64,000 nt of DNA from WLXB01 sp040221475 (GCA_040221475.1 JAVKEJ010000058.1:248001-312000), one strand, 5' to 3'; positions 27,590 through 36,681 are shown, counted from the first letter of the stretch. Notes: a model not told the origin generated them from the sequence alone. Made by a program: numbers and translations.

Positions 27590-29284
27590 ATGCAGCGTCT
27601 ATTCGTACCCATAGGAGATATGCAGCTTCACGTCAGGCGCGCTGGAAGCGGTCCTCCTGTAATATTGTTGCACCCGTCTCCGCAGTCGAGCGTGTTTTCC
27701 GTGCCGATGGCAACGCGGCTGGCCAAGAATTTTACAGCCATTGCGGTTGATACCCCTGGATATGGGTTGTCTGATCCCATTCCTGGGGGGGTAAAAGGTC
27801 GTGCGCTAGAAGATTATGTGCAGCCGTTGGTCGCGTTGCTCGATTCTCTGGGCATTGAAAAAGCAGCGTTTTATGGCAATGCCACCGGTGCCGAGATTGC
27901 GCATATATTTGCGGCGGCACATCCAGAACGGGTCGCCGTGTGCATGCTAGATACGGCGGGGGATGTGTCAGATGAGGATGTCGATGTTCTCACCAACGGC
28001 TATTTCCCAGATGTGACTCCCCGTCGAGATGGCGGTCATCTCTTAACACACTGGGATATGGTGCGTTCGCTCAATCTGTTTGCCCCTTGGCAGTCTACGG
28101 CCAAGGCGGCGCGTTTGCCTGTTGATATGCCAGCCCCTGAGAAAATTCAGGAAAAGCTGCTCGATTATTTACGCGCTGGTGAAAATTATGCTGATGCCTA
28201 TAGGCCTGCCTTCTATACTGCCAAGCACCATCTCATCAGTCGACTCACAGTTCCTGCGACACTCACGCGTTGGGAAGCGAAACCAGACCTGACCGAAGTT
28301 GATGATCTGATCGCCAAGGGCTTGCCCAAAAACTTTACGGTTTTGCACGCTGGGCCGACCATGGATGAACGTCTTGCAGTCAGTGAGCAATATCTTATCG
28401 ACAATTATTTACCTTCAGGTACGCCAGCGCCGCCACATCCTGTTCAGATAGACGAGACGGCACCTCGCCTCCAGAAAATGTTTATCTCTATTGAAGGTGG
28501 GCAAGTGATGGCACGGGTCTGTATGGCTGGCGAAGGTCGACCCATTCTCGGTCTACATGACCCTGCTGGGTCTTCAAAGCGCTTGGCCGATCTGCTGAGC
28601 CCCTATCTTGGACATCGTCCAGTCATTGCCGTTGATAATCCAGGTAATGGCGAATCAGACAAACTGATTGATCGTGATGATATCACTACTGAAACTTACG
28701 CTCAGTCGGCAATCGCAGTGCTTGAGGCTTTGAGGGTTGCAGAGGTTGATGTGATTGGTCGTTACTCGGGCGGTCAAGTTGCGATTGAAATGGCAGCGCT
28801 GAGCCCTGGCTTGGTGAAACACATTGTTCAAGTCGGCGTGCAAATTTTTGCGGATGCGGAACGCGAAGATTTCTTGAAAAATTATACACCCTCCATCGCG
28901 CCTCGGTGGGATGGCGGGCATTTGCTGACGGCTTGGTCAATTGTACGGGATATGGGCCTCTTTTGGCCCTGGTACAATCGCACCAAAGCTGGTGTCATTC
29001 AGCGTGATGCAAATTTGGACCCCGACTTTCTTGATAGCCGTACACAAGATCTTCTTAAAGTTGGTGATGCTTATCAAAACGCTTACGCCGCATCATTTAC
29101 TTATCCCATGGCCGAGAAATTGGCAGCCTTGGAGGTGCCTTGTTTGCTGATGGATTGGCCGGGGGCTGCCTCCTATGACCGTCTTGCGATGGCCAAGCAG
29201 GTTGCACCCCAAGTTGTTGTCACAGATATGCCAGAGGATATGACTCAGCTTCTGTCAGTCCTTGACCCATTTTTCGCCAGCTAG
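27590..29284 (+). CDS. Tandem two-domain alpha/beta-hydrolase-fold protein (copy 1)
   Basis: A 564-residue protein made of two alpha/beta-hydrolase domains, about residues 1-275 and 296-564. The oxyanion motifs are LLHPSPQSS and LHDPAGSS, and each domain has the DTPGYGLSD or DNPGNGESD loop. At the nucleophile elbow the first domain reads GNATG (Ala98 in place of Ser) and the second GRYSG (Tyr392). No clear C-terminal catalytic His is seen in the second domain. Both domains share a cap motif, PRRDGGHLLTHW and PRWDGGHLLTAW, which points to internal duplication. It has no signal peptide. The next gene, 11 bases on, encodes a paralog. It may be a degenerate hydrolase or use other catalytic residues. 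Confidence 0.82.
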   Translation: MQRLFVPIGDMQLHVRRAGSGPPVILLHPSPQSSVFSVPMATRLAKNFTAIAVDTPGYGLSDPIPGGVKGRALEDYVQPLVALLDSLGIEKAAFYGNATGAEIAHIFAAAHPERVAVCMLDTAGDVSDEDVDVLTNGYFPDVTPRRDGGHLLTHWDMVRSLNLFAPWQSTAKAARLPVDMPAPEKIQEKLLDYLRAGENYADAYRPAFYTAKHHLISRLTVPATLTRWEAKPDLTEVDDLIAKGLPKNFTVLHAGPTMDERLAVSEQYLIDNYLPSGTPAPPHPVQIDETAPRLQKMFISIEGGQVMARVCMAGEGRPILGLHDPAGSSKRLADLLSPYLGHRPVIAVDNPGNGESDKLIDRDDITTETYAQSAIAVLEALRVAEVDVIGRYSGGQVAIEMAALSPGLVKHIVQVGVQIFADAEREDFLKNYTPSIAPRWDGGHLLTAWSIVRDMGLFWPWYNRTKAGVIQRDANLDPDFLDSRTQDLLKVGDAYQNAYAASFTYPMAEKLAALEVPCLLMDWPGAASYDRLAMAKQVAPQVVVTDMPEDMTQLLSVLDPFFAS

Positions 29285-29295
29285 GTCATACTCCT

Positions 29296-30975
29296 ATGAA
29301 TATCACCCGCCGGTTTTTAACCTTGCCTGATGGTAACCAGGTTCACTTTCGCACCGCCGGACGTGGCCCGGCCATGATTTTGATGCATCCATCGCCGATT
29401 TCATCTGCAGCTTTGATTCCGGCCGTGACTGCTTTTTCTGAAAAGTTTACCTGCATCGCCTTAGATACCCCAGGGTACGGATTATCAGACGATTTCGTGA
29501 CCGATAAAATTGACCTCATTGGTTACGCCGATGCCGTAGCACAGATCTTAGATGCACTCAATCTTGAATCTGCAGTAATTTACGGGGCAGCCACAGGCGC
29601 ACAAATCGGAACGCAGTTTGCTTGTCGTTATCCCAAACGTACACGGCTCCTCATTCTCGATGGCGCAGGTCATTTTACAGATGAAGATCGCGCTCAATTT
29701 GCGGATGGATATTTTGTAGACATCACGCCAAGGCGTGACGGCACGCATCTCTTAGCAGCATGGGATGCCAGCCGTCACCTGTCCGTGTTCTTCCCATGGA
29801 TGTCCAACCGTTTGGATCAACGTGTTCAGGCCGACACCCAATACCCAGAAGCCATTCAGCTCCATGTCGATGATATGCTTCGGGCTGGCCCGAAGTACAA
29901 AGAAGCCTATTGGGAGGCTATGCGGTATGAGGATCATAGTGCAACCGTTAAGGTGAAGGTGCCTACACTGCTCTCATATAACGCGGGCAGCATGATGCGT
30001 TCACATACAGAAGCGCTTATCAACAAAGGATTGCCCGATAACTTTACGGTTGTCCCATGTGACCCCAAAACCCGCTATACGGCGTTACTTACTGCGGCGG
30101 CTGATTTTGCAAGTAAATCGCCCTATATAAATTTTCCTGCACAAACAGATCGCGCTTCAACTATACAAAACATGATGGTCGACGTGCCCGGCGGGCAACT
30201 GCGCGCACGCGTCTGTCTTGAGGGCGAGGGTCTCCCCCTCATGGCCATTCACGATCCCGCCGGGTCCAGTCTTTTGGTCGAGCCTATTCTGAAACCCTAT
30301 GTCGGTCGGCGGCCTGTGATCGCCTTTGATAATCCGGGGAATGGAGAATCTGATGCGGCGATCGACATCGTTGATTCCGAAAACTATGCAAAGGTTTTGC
30401 ACGCAGCACTCGACAGTCTAGGCATTAATCAGCTCGACGTTATTGGTCGCTATTCGGGTGGCCCGGTGGCTATGGAAATGAGTTTTCAGAAGCCACAGCG
30501 CATACGTCATGTCGTTCAGGCGGGTGTGTCCTTGTATGAAGGCGAGGAGCAAGCGCGCCTTATTGAAAACTATACGCCGTCCGTGGCTCCGCGCTGGGAT
30601 GGTCGGCACCTCATGACGGCTTGGTCCGTCATGCGCGATCAAAGTCTTTATTGGCCATGGTTTAACCAAACCAAAGAGGGGATCATATGGGAAGACGGTG
30701 CCATTGATGTTGCCATGACAGATTTGCGCACTCGCGAGTTGCTCAAATGTGGTGATCGCTATCAGGATGCGTACAACGCGATGTGGCGTTATCCTATGCG
30801 CGAGAAGCTGCCTAAGCTTCAGGTGCCCTGCTTGTTGTGCCATCCATCGTGGGAGCCTATGGGTTACACAACAGCCTTGGCTCAGGCGATTGATCCGCGT
30901 TGCCTATCAGCAGAACTGCCACCTGCCATGGCCGATTGGCACGCGTCCCTGGACGCTTTTTTCGACGCATCTTAG
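29296..30975 (+). CDS. Tandem two-domain alpha/beta-hydrolase-fold protein (copy 2)
   Basis: A 559-residue paralog of the preceding gene with the same two-domain layout. The oxyanion motifs are LMHPSPISS and IHDPAGSS, and the loops are LDTPGYGLSD and FDNPGNGESD. The nucleophile elbows are GAATG (Ala99) and GRYSG (Tyr386), so the canonical Ser is again missing in both halves. The cap motifs are PRRDGTHLLAAW and PRWDGRHLMTAW. The same substitutions in both paralogs argue for functional constraint rather than decay. The gene lies 11 bases after copy 1 and is surely co-transcribed; the two products may form a complex. Confidence 0.82.
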   Translation: MNITRRFLTLPDGNQVHFRTAGRGPAMILMHPSPISSAALIPAVTAFSEKFTCIALDTPGYGLSDDFVTDKIDLIGYADAVAQILDALNLESAVIYGAATGAQIGTQFACRYPKRTRLLILDGAGHFTDEDRAQFADGYFVDITPRRDGTHLLAAWDASRHLSVFFPWMSNRLDQRVQADTQYPEAIQLHVDDMLRAGPKYKEAYWEAMRYEDHSATVKVKVPTLLSYNAGSMMRSHTEALINKGLPDNFTVVPCDPKTRYTALLTAAADFASKSPYINFPAQTDRASTIQNMMVDVPGGQLRARVCLEGEGLPLMAIHDPAGSSLLVEPILKPYVGRRPVIAFDNPGNGESDAAIDIVDSENYAKVLHAALDSLGINQLDVIGRYSGGPVAMEMSFQKPQRIRHVVQAGVSLYEGEEQARLIENYTPSVAPRWDGRHLMTAWSVMRDQSLYWPWFNQTKEGIIWEDGAIDVAMTDLRTRELLKCGDRYQDAYNAMWRYPMREKLPKLQVPCLLCHPSWEPMGYTTALAQAIDPRCLSAELPPAMADWHASLDAFFDAS

Positions 30976-30985
30976 CGGTTGCGCT

Positions 30986-31014
30986 CTTGACGATGGCTGT
31001 AAGAGACCCAAAAT
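30986..31014 (+). promoter_or_regulatory. Candidate heat-shock (RpoH-type) promoter
   Basis: CTTGAC is followed after 15 bases by CCCAAAAT, close to the sigma-32 pattern CTTGAA / CCCCATNT with its usual spacing. It lies about 100 bases upstream of the Hsp20 start, where a heat-shock promoter is expected. The match was made by eye only. Confidence 0.4.
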
Positions 31015-31114
31015 AGGACTTATGTCGCGCCAGGATAGGGCGACGCAAGTCATTGGTGCCTGTTATGGGCCACAACCAGTCTCGCTCGCTGAGGAGACAG
31101 GAGGAAAAGTAGAT

Positions 31115-31582
31115 ATGACACGTATGTCCGTGTTCTCTAGCCCCTTATTGCTGGGATTTGATCACATCGAGCGGGTGCTTGATCGCGTCAACAAATCTTC
31201 TGGAGAGGGCTATCCCCCTTATAACATCGAGCAGACCGGCGAGCATGCCCTGCGCATTACGCTCGCCGTTGCAGGCTTTTCTGACGATGATTTATCCGTG
31301 ACGGTGGAAGATAACCAACTGGTTATTCGGGGGCGTGCGTCAGAAGACACCAGTAATCGTATTTTCCTGCATCGTGGCATTGCGGCCCGCCAGTTCAGCC
31401 GCAGTTTCGTTTTGGCAGAAGGTATAGAGATTAAAAATGCCGAGCTTGATAAAGGTCTCCTGCACATCGATATGCAACGCCCTGTGCCCGAACCAAAGGT
31501 GACGGAAATCAAAATCTCGACGTCCACGCCAGCGAAATCGAAACCAAAAACCATCGATGTTGATCCAACATCTGTTGGATAA
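31115..31582 (+). CDS. Small heat-shock protein, Hsp20 family
   Basis: A 155-residue holdase chaperone that binds unfolding proteins in the cytoplasm. The alpha-crystallin domain spans about residues 30-125 (LRITLAVAGFSDDDLSVTVE, LVIRGRASED, FLHRGIAARQFSRSFVLAEGI). An IEI/IXI-like anchoring motif is present in the C-terminal tail as TEIKIS. The start at 31115 has a strong ribosome-binding site (GGAGGA about ten bases upstream), and the longer open frame upstream overlaps the hydrolase gene and is discarded. A DUF1150 gene follows, the arrangement commonly seen in alphaproteobacteria. Confidence 0.93.
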   Translation: MTRMSVFSSPLLLGFDHIERVLDRVNKSSGEGYPPYNIEQTGEHALRITLAVAGFSDDDLSVTVEDNQLVIRGRASEDTSNRIFLHRGIAARQFSRSFVLAEGIEIKNAELDKGLLHIDMQRPVPEPKVTEIKISTSTPAKSKPKTIDVDPTSVG

Positions 31583-31604
31583 GTGATTTATCAGGAGATC
31601 AACT

Positions 31605-31829
31605 ATGGCAAACATTATGCAAAACAATAGCGTTCTTGCCTCCACGCAGATCAATCTCGCTGAACTCGGTCTTGATCAACTTGCGTATGTTCGATCATCC
31701 GTGATCGATAACCAACAGGTATGGTCCATTCATAACGCTGCGGGTACACCAGTCGGCGCCGCTCCCACGCGCGAGCAAGCGGTTGGAGCCATCTTGCAGC
31801 ATAATCTCACACCCCACTTCGTTAATTAA
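31605..31829 (+). CDS. DUF1150 family protein
   Basis: A 74-residue protein matching the DUF1150 family: an N-terminal LGLDQLAYVRSS stretch followed by VWSIHNAAGTPVGAAPTRE and AVGAILQHNLTP. Its function is not established, but it is regularly found directly after Hsp20 genes in alphaproteobacteria. Here it is 22 bases downstream with its own ribosome-binding site (CAGGAGA). It is probably heat-shock controlled with the chaperone. Confidence 0.87.
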   Translation: MANIMQNNSVLASTQINLAELGLDQLAYVRSSVIDNQQVWSIHNAAGTPVGAAPTREQAVGAILQHNLTPHFVN

Positions 31830-31861
31830 CGCAGCGTCCGTAGATCTCTAACCTTTCGCTG

Positions 31862-31914
31862 ATATACAGATTTCTGCATGATCTGTTATATACGCAGCGT
31901 TGCGCTTTGCGTAT
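31862..31914. repeat. Two consecutive inverted repeats upstream of tRNA-Arg
   Basis: The first hairpin pairs ATATACAGA (31862-31870) with TCTGTTATAT (31882-31891) around an 11-base loop, with one bulge. The second pairs ATACGCAGCG (from 31890) with CGCT-TT-GCGTAT (to 31914), a ten-pair stem with a two-base bulge and a three-base loop. Neither is followed by a T run. They may end the hsp20-DUF1150 transcript or regulate it; this is inference. Confidence 0.4.
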
Positions 31915-31923
31915 CTGCCCTGG

Positions 31924-32000
31924 GTCCCCGTAGCTCAGCAGGATAGAGCACCAGATTCCTAATCTGGGGGCCGTGAGTTCGAATCTCGCCGGGGACACCA
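31924..32000 (+). tRNA. tRNA-Arg (anticodon CCT)
   Basis: The cloverleaf can be drawn fully: acceptor stem GTCCCCG / CGGGGAC, D arm containing GCTC..GAGC, anticodon stem CCAGA / TCTGG with loop TTCCTAA (anticodon CCT at 31958-31960), and a T arm with GTTCGAATC. The discriminator is A, and CCA is encoded. It reads AGG arginine codons. No integrase gene is adjacent, so there is no sign that it is an active integration site. Confidence 0.97.
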
Positions 32001-32120
32001 TATCTTTCGGGATATCGCAGGCAGCTTAGAACACTGAAAAATTGTTTATTCATGCTGATAGTTTACCTTCTAAAATGAAGCAGGATGAGCTTTATTGGGT
32101 GACCTAAGGGGACGAATAAA

Positions 32121-32999
32121 ATGACTCTAGATAACTTATCTGTCATCTCGCGCCGCGAAATACTGGGGGCGTCAGCCGCGCTGGGTGGTTTTGGTGTGTT
32201 TACAATGATGACCAAAAACGTCAGCGCTTCAACGGAAGCGGATACAAAAATTGACCCCGTTACCATGCATCGTAAATTACGGTTCCGCACTGACCCAGGT
32301 CTTGTTTTTTGGTGGTTGCAGGGTGTGAAATACGGTCAAGTTGGCACAACACTCACGCCGCTTTACACGAACCTTGTTGGTACAATTCAGCGTATTGTGC
32401 CGACCGATGATGGTGGGTTCGATATGACGATGTTGGAAATGGTGATTATTCTAGATGTGGATGGTCACGCGCCTTTAAGCGAATGGACAAACCCTTATAC
32501 GGGTGAAGTACTGCCAGTTAGTTTTCGTCCAGTCGGACCAACAACTGTACGTTACCGGGCAGATGACTCTCGTGTGGCCCCGAAAGAGCTTGGTGGTGCT
32601 AGGCTCGAATCAGAGGCCAGCATCCATCCGCCGGTCATCGTCGGCGACGATGTATTTATGTCGGAAGTCATTCGAGCCCGTGTGTATCGTCCTGAGCGTG
32701 AAGCACCCTTCGAGGTCAATGATATGTCTCATTATCACGGCAGCTTGAGTGAGTTGATCAATCCCGACATTACAATGGCATCCGCGACGGTCTCTTTCGC
32801 TGAAGTCACAGGCTGGCAAAGCTGGATGAAGATGGGTTCTCAGCCAGGCAACCTGACGTCGCGCACCTTTGGCCGCAAGGTCTCCAGCTTCGATATGATG
32901 CCGGAGAAATGGCGCATTCTACTGGCAGAGAAAGCACCTGAGATCGCAGCTGATCCGGCTGCCAGCCTAAACAAGCCTGCTGCTGAGTTTGTTCGATAA
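32121..32999 (+). CDS. DUF1838 family protein with Tat-like signal
   Basis: A 292-residue exported protein whose body resembles the DUF1838 family (KLRFRTDPGLVFWWLQGVKYG, SFRPVGPTTVRYRADDSRV, EVTGWQSWMKMGSQPGNL). The N-terminus has a twin-arginine-like signal (SRREILGASAALGGFGVF), so export in folded form is likely. The function of the family is unknown. A good ribosome-binding site (AAGGGGAC) precedes the ATG. It starts a plus-strand block leading into a membrane protein and a flavin amine oxidase. Confidence 0.82.
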   Translation: MTLDNLSVISRREILGASAALGGFGVFTMMTKNVSASTEADTKIDPVTMHRKLRFRTDPGLVFWWLQGVKYGQVGTTLTPLYTNLVGTIQRIVPTDDGGFDMTMLEMVIILDVDGHAPLSEWTNPYTGEVLPVSFRPVGPTTVRYRADDSRVAPKELGGARLESEASIHPPVIVGDDVFMSEVIRARVYRPEREAPFEVNDMSHYHGSLSELINPDITMASATVSFAEVTGWQSWMKMGSQPGNLTSRTFGRKVSSFDMMPEKWRILLAEKAPEIAADPAASLNKPAAEFVR

Positions 33000-33115
33000 T
33001 AAGGTCGTTCCAGACTAACGTGTAACCTATACCGATCTAAAATTACTGGCCCTTAAAGGCTGGTGCACGTGCATCAGCTCCAATATAAAGTGGGGCTGTC
33101 TTTAGGGGGGAATCC

Positions 33116-33817
33116 ATGACCGAATTCGCTTACGACCTGTTTCTTATTCTACATATCTTGGGCTTTGTTTATTGGCTCGGCGGCGATGTAGGTGTCTTTT
33201 ATTCAAGCGGATTCGTTATAAATCCCAAGTATTCACCCGAAACACGTTTGATCGCCTCGAAGATCATGATGGATCTCGATCTCATCCCGAGAATCTGCAT
33301 GACGCTCATGCTAACCATCGGTGGCACGTTGGCGACGATGCAAGGTGTTGATCATTATCCGGGGCAGATGCTCGCCCTCTGGATCCTCGCCCCGATCTGG
33401 TTGTTTATGGTGGTGTACATGCACTTTCGTCACGGTAGCCCGCTCTCCAAAACCTTGGGGACCGTCGATTTCTGGCTGCGTCGTGTTCTGATCGTCGGTA
33501 TTGCGGCTTCTGTAATCTATACGCTCTATAGTGGCCGACTTGATGGCACACCGTGGTTGACAGCAAAGGTAGGTTTATTTGGCCTGTTGATTCTGTGTGG
33601 CGTCATGATCCGCAAACATTTGCCCGATTATATCGCAGGCATTCAAGCGCTGGCGAAGGGCTCGATTAACGACGAGCAAAATAATAAAATGGCGGCCAGT
33701 CTGAATAAAGCGCGGCCCTGGGTGTTGTTTATCTGGTTCATCGTGTTTCTTGAAGCCGTGTTGGGTATCGTCAAGCCGGGCAACGCACTGGCGTTGAAAT
33801 TTACGGGCCTGTTTTAA
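33116..33817 (+). CDS. Integral membrane protein (DUF2269/CopD-like layout)
   Basis: A 233-residue protein with about six predicted helices. The first helix contains His and Gly residues (LILHILGFVYWLGGDVGVFY), reminiscent of DUF2269- or CopD-like membrane proteins, in which such histidines can bind heme or metal. Another His lies in MHFRHGSPLSK. No confident family can be given. A strong ribosome-binding site (AGGGGGG) precedes it. It sits between a DUF1838 gene and an amine oxidase gene and may be an electron-transfer or accessory component for an exported enzyme. Confidence 0.72.
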   Translation: MTEFAYDLFLILHILGFVYWLGGDVGVFYSSGFVINPKYSPETRLIASKIMMDLDLIPRICMTLMLTIGGTLATMQGVDHYPGQMLALWILAPIWLFMVVYMHFRHGSPLSKTLGTVDFWLRRVLIVGIAASVIYTLYSGRLDGTPWLTAKVGLFGLLILCGVMIRKHLPDYIAGIQALAKGSINDEQNNKMAASLNKARPWVLFIWFIVFLEAVLGIVKPGNALALKFTGLF

Positions 33818-33934
33818 GGCGCGCGCATCGAACGATATGGCGTTTAATGTGCAAGGTCTTTGTTTTAAGCAACGCTTCAATTTATGCGTCAGCCAGCGTT
33901 TTAAGATGGCAGCGGGCAAGGAGAGATTAAACCA

Positions 33935-35416
33935 ATGACAAAGCATCTGAGCAGACGCGGTTTTAACACAGCGGCAACGGTTGCATCGTCTCTTGCCGCA
34001 GCCGCGCCCTTTATTCGCAGCACCCGCGCCCGCGCGCAGGAGTCCGTCGATGTAATTGTTATTGGCTCGGGCTTGTCAGGTTTAAATGCCGCCTGGGCCC
34101 TCAATGATGCGGGATTGAACACGCTCGTGCTTGAAGGCAGCAGCCGAATTGGCGGGCGTGTCTGGTCGGCGAAGGAAACCTGGGAAACCAATGCAGGCGA
34201 CGTCCCTATAGAATTGGGGGCCTCTCAGGTTGGTCCGTCCTATGCGCGGGTCCGCGATGCCATTGACCGGTTGCAATTGCCCACTGTGAATCAAGATCGC
34301 GATTTACTGCCCTTCTCTTATCATATCGGCGGTCAGCATGTTTCAGCGTCGGAGTGGTCGGACTCTCCTGTCAACCAAACGGTCGGCGACGAACGTGACA
34401 TTCTGCCGGAGCGGTTTGGATCACGTCTATTGTCCAGATTGAATCCGCTGAAGGAGTTGGACGACTGGCTGAGCCCTAAATTTTCCGACTTTGATGTCTC
34501 CCTCTATGAACTCTATAAGCGCAACGGTGTGTCAGACGCCGGTATCCGTGTCGCCAGCATTGGTGGCGTGAACGATATTCATGGTGTTTCCGCCCTGCGT
34601 ATGTTTCAGGAAACCACGCGAGGGGCGTTGGAGGTCGAATTCTTCGGGCCGCTCGACGCAGAGGGGAACCCCATAGAGTATTGGCCGAAAAATATTGTCG
34701 GCGGCACCATTGCTTTACCAAAAGCCATGGCTGCGCAGCTCAAAAATGAGGTGCGCGTTAATCAGCAGGTTACTAGCATTGAGTTGGAGAAAGACGGTGC
34801 AGAGGTGCGCACGCTCGACGGCAACCGCTATCGGGCACGCTTTGTGATCTCTACCCTACCGTTTTCGGTGCTTCAGTATGTTCAAATCTGGCCGCAGCCA
34901 CCCAAGCCACAGTCCACGGCAATCCGGCAGCTCAAATACTCGGAAACAACGCGCGCATTCTGTCGCATTAAAGAGCCCTTTTGGCAGGAAGACGGCAAAG
35001 GCGCGTCGCTTATTTCCGATGGCGGCACGGGTGCCTTCTGGGCCATTGATAACGGCACCGGTGAGGGCGAACATCGCGGCATGTTTGTGCTCACCAGCCT
35101 CATCGGAAGCCAAGTGTCGGCCCGCCCTGACGAGGCCGCAGCGCAATACCTCATAGACGAAATGGCACGTATTCGGCCCGCCTCACGCGGGCAAATCGAA
35201 ATCCTCAAATACCACACGTGGGAACGTCAGCCATTGCAACGCGGGTGCAGCCCCATGTTTGCACCGGGGCAAGTCACAGCATTTGCGAACGAAATGATTG
35301 TCCCCCATGGTCGCCTCCATTTTGCCGGAGAACACACCCGCAGACTGGACTACGGTATGGAAGCTGCCATGGAGTCCGGAGAAAGAGCCGCGTTTGAAGT
35401 GCTCGACCGTGCATAA
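33935..35416 (+). CDS. Flavin monoamine oxidase family protein, Tat-exported
   Basis: A 493-residue FAD-dependent amine oxidase of the MAO / polyamine oxidase superfamily. The N-terminus is a twin-arginine-type signal (LSRRGFNTAATVASSLAAAA) ending near RARAQ. The FAD-binding Rossmann motif GSGLSG follows at residues 44-49 with the acidic end VLEGSSRIGGR. The C-terminal FAD contact LHFAGEHTRRLDYGMEAAME is intact. It would oxidise an amine to an imine with H2O2 release in the periplasm. Two relatives are encoded at 47.6 and 49.1 kb. The substrate is unknown. Confidence 0.9.
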   Translation: MTKHLSRRGFNTAATVASSLAAAAPFIRSTRARAQESVDVIVIGSGLSGLNAAWALNDAGLNTLVLEGSSRIGGRVWSAKETWETNAGDVPIELGASQVGPSYARVRDAIDRLQLPTVNQDRDLLPFSYHIGGQHVSASEWSDSPVNQTVGDERDILPERFGSRLLSRLNPLKELDDWLSPKFSDFDVSLYELYKRNGVSDAGIRVASIGGVNDIHGVSALRMFQETTRGALEVEFFGPLDAEGNPIEYWPKNIVGGTIALPKAMAAQLKNEVRVNQQVTSIELEKDGAEVRTLDGNRYRARFVISTLPFSVLQYVQIWPQPPKPQSTAIRQLKYSETTRAFCRIKEPFWQEDGKGASLISDGGTGAFWAIDNGTGEGEHRGMFVLTSLIGSQVSARPDEAAAQYLIDEMARIRPASRGQIEILKYHTWERQPLQRGCSPMFAPGQVTAFANEMIVPHGRLHFAGEHTRRLDYGMEAAMESGERAAFEVLDRA

Positions 35417-35508
35417 ACAATAACGCCTCAAGCGCCCACAATCTTCTGTTGAATACCTGATACGTGGCCTTCAAGTTGTGCGTTCATAAGGCAGCGAGGG
35501 CGTGAGCA

Positions 35509-36681
35509 TTGAGCCAAGGCTTAAAAATCGGAATTATCGGCGCGGGCATTGGTGGCATGACCGCGGCTGTTGCACTGCAGCAGCGCGGCTTTGATGTCGT
35601 GGTTTACGAACAATCACCTGAAATCGGCGAAATCGGCGCAGGGCTTACAGTTGGGCCTACCGCCAGCCGCGTCTTTGCTGGTTTGGGTCTGGAAGATGAG
35701 TTGGAACGCTTGGCCCGTCCGACCCCGCATGTCGGCACCCTGGACTATAAAACCGGAGAAAGATTGTCTTATGAAGAACGGGGGCGGGATAAGTTTATCA
35801 GTCTTTATGGGGCTGTCTCCCGCCTCATACACCGCGCGGACGTTCACGCCGTGTTGCAGGGTGCTTTCAATGCAGGCAGCGATGCACTGAAGCTGAATCA
35901 CAAACTCATTCAGATTGAGCAAGACGAGTCACACGTGACTCTTCATTTTGCCAACGGCGCGAGGCAAGACCACGATGTTGTCATTGCCTGTGACGGCCTA
36001 AAATCAACGGTGCGCGATGCGTTGTTCGAGAACGCGCGTCCCAAGTTTACCGGGTTTGTGGCGTGGCGCGGATTGGTGGATCGCTCACGGGTGCCGGATG
36101 TCAGTCTGGACCCTCATTTTGCGGCTTATACGGCGGAAGGCAAAATGTTTGCCCGCTATCCCGTTCGCAACGGTTCGGTGATTAACTATGTTGCCAATGC
36201 AAAAAAGGAGGGCCTCACGTCAGAAAGCTGGAAAACGCAAGTCGATATATCTGTGGTCCTGGAGGAGTTTGAAGGCTGGCATGAAGACGTTCTGAAGATC
36301 ATCCAGGCAACGTCTGGTGGGCACTGTAATCTATGGGCGCTGCACAGTCGCGATCCACTTGAGAATTGGAGCAGCGGTCGGGTGTGTTTGCTCGGCGATG
36401 CGGCCCATCCCATGACGCCGTTCTATGGCGTCGGCGCGGCTATGGCCATGGAAGATGCCGCCGTTCTGGCGCGATGCTTTGCAGCGGCGGGCGATGATTG
36501 GTCGTCCGCCTTGCAGCGTTATCAAGATGCCCGCATTGGGCGGGCGAATAAATTCCACAGAGGATCTTTGGAGCGCGGTAAAACCTATATGAGTGCTGAT
36601 CGCTCTGCGCGTGGGCAAATGCCAAATGCAGGTGTCGATGAAGATGATATGTTGTATGATGCCATGCGTGTCGCCATCTGA
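35509..36681 (+). CDS. FAD-dependent monooxygenase (salicylate hydroxylase-like)
   Basis: A 390-residue class A flavoprotein monooxygenase that hydroxylates aromatic or similar rings using NAD(P)H and O2. The three family fingerprints are visible: GIIGAGIGGM near the N-terminus, the DG motif VIACDGLKSTVRD near residue 165, and the GD motif VCLLGDAAHPMTPFYGVG near residue 295. It is cytoplasmic. The start is a TTG; no ATG or GTG in this frame lies close upstream, and GAGGG lies about ten bases before it. It may be co-transcribed with the amine oxidase 92 bases upstream. Confidence 0.9.
   Translation: MSQGLKIGIIGAGIGGMTAAVALQQRGFDVVVYEQSPEIGEIGAGLTVGPTASRVFAGLGLEDELERLARPTPHVGTLDYKTGERLSYEERGRDKFISLYGAVSRLIHRADVHAVLQGAFNAGSDALKLNHKLIQIEQDESHVTLHFANGARQDHDVVIACDGLKSTVRDALFENARPKFTGFVAWRGLVDRSRVPDVSLDPHFAAYTAEGKMFARYPVRNGSVINYVANAKKEGLTSESWKTQVDISVVLEEFEGWHEDVLKIIQATSGGHCNLWALHSRDPLENWSSGRVCLLGDAAHPMTPFYGVGAAMAMEDAAVLARCFAAAGDDWSSALQRYQDARIGRANKFHRGSLERGKTYMSADRSARGQMPNAGVDEDDMLYDAMRVAI

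Noticed and set aside
30749..31114. Long N-terminal extension of the Hsp20 protein
   Set aside because: It overlaps the end of the hydrolase gene in another frame; the start at 31115 has a strong ribosome-binding site and gives the normal family length.
31924..32000. tRNA-Arg as the edge of an integrated island
   Set aside because: No integrase gene and no noticed copy of the tRNA 3' end elsewhere in the window; flanking genes look chromosomal.
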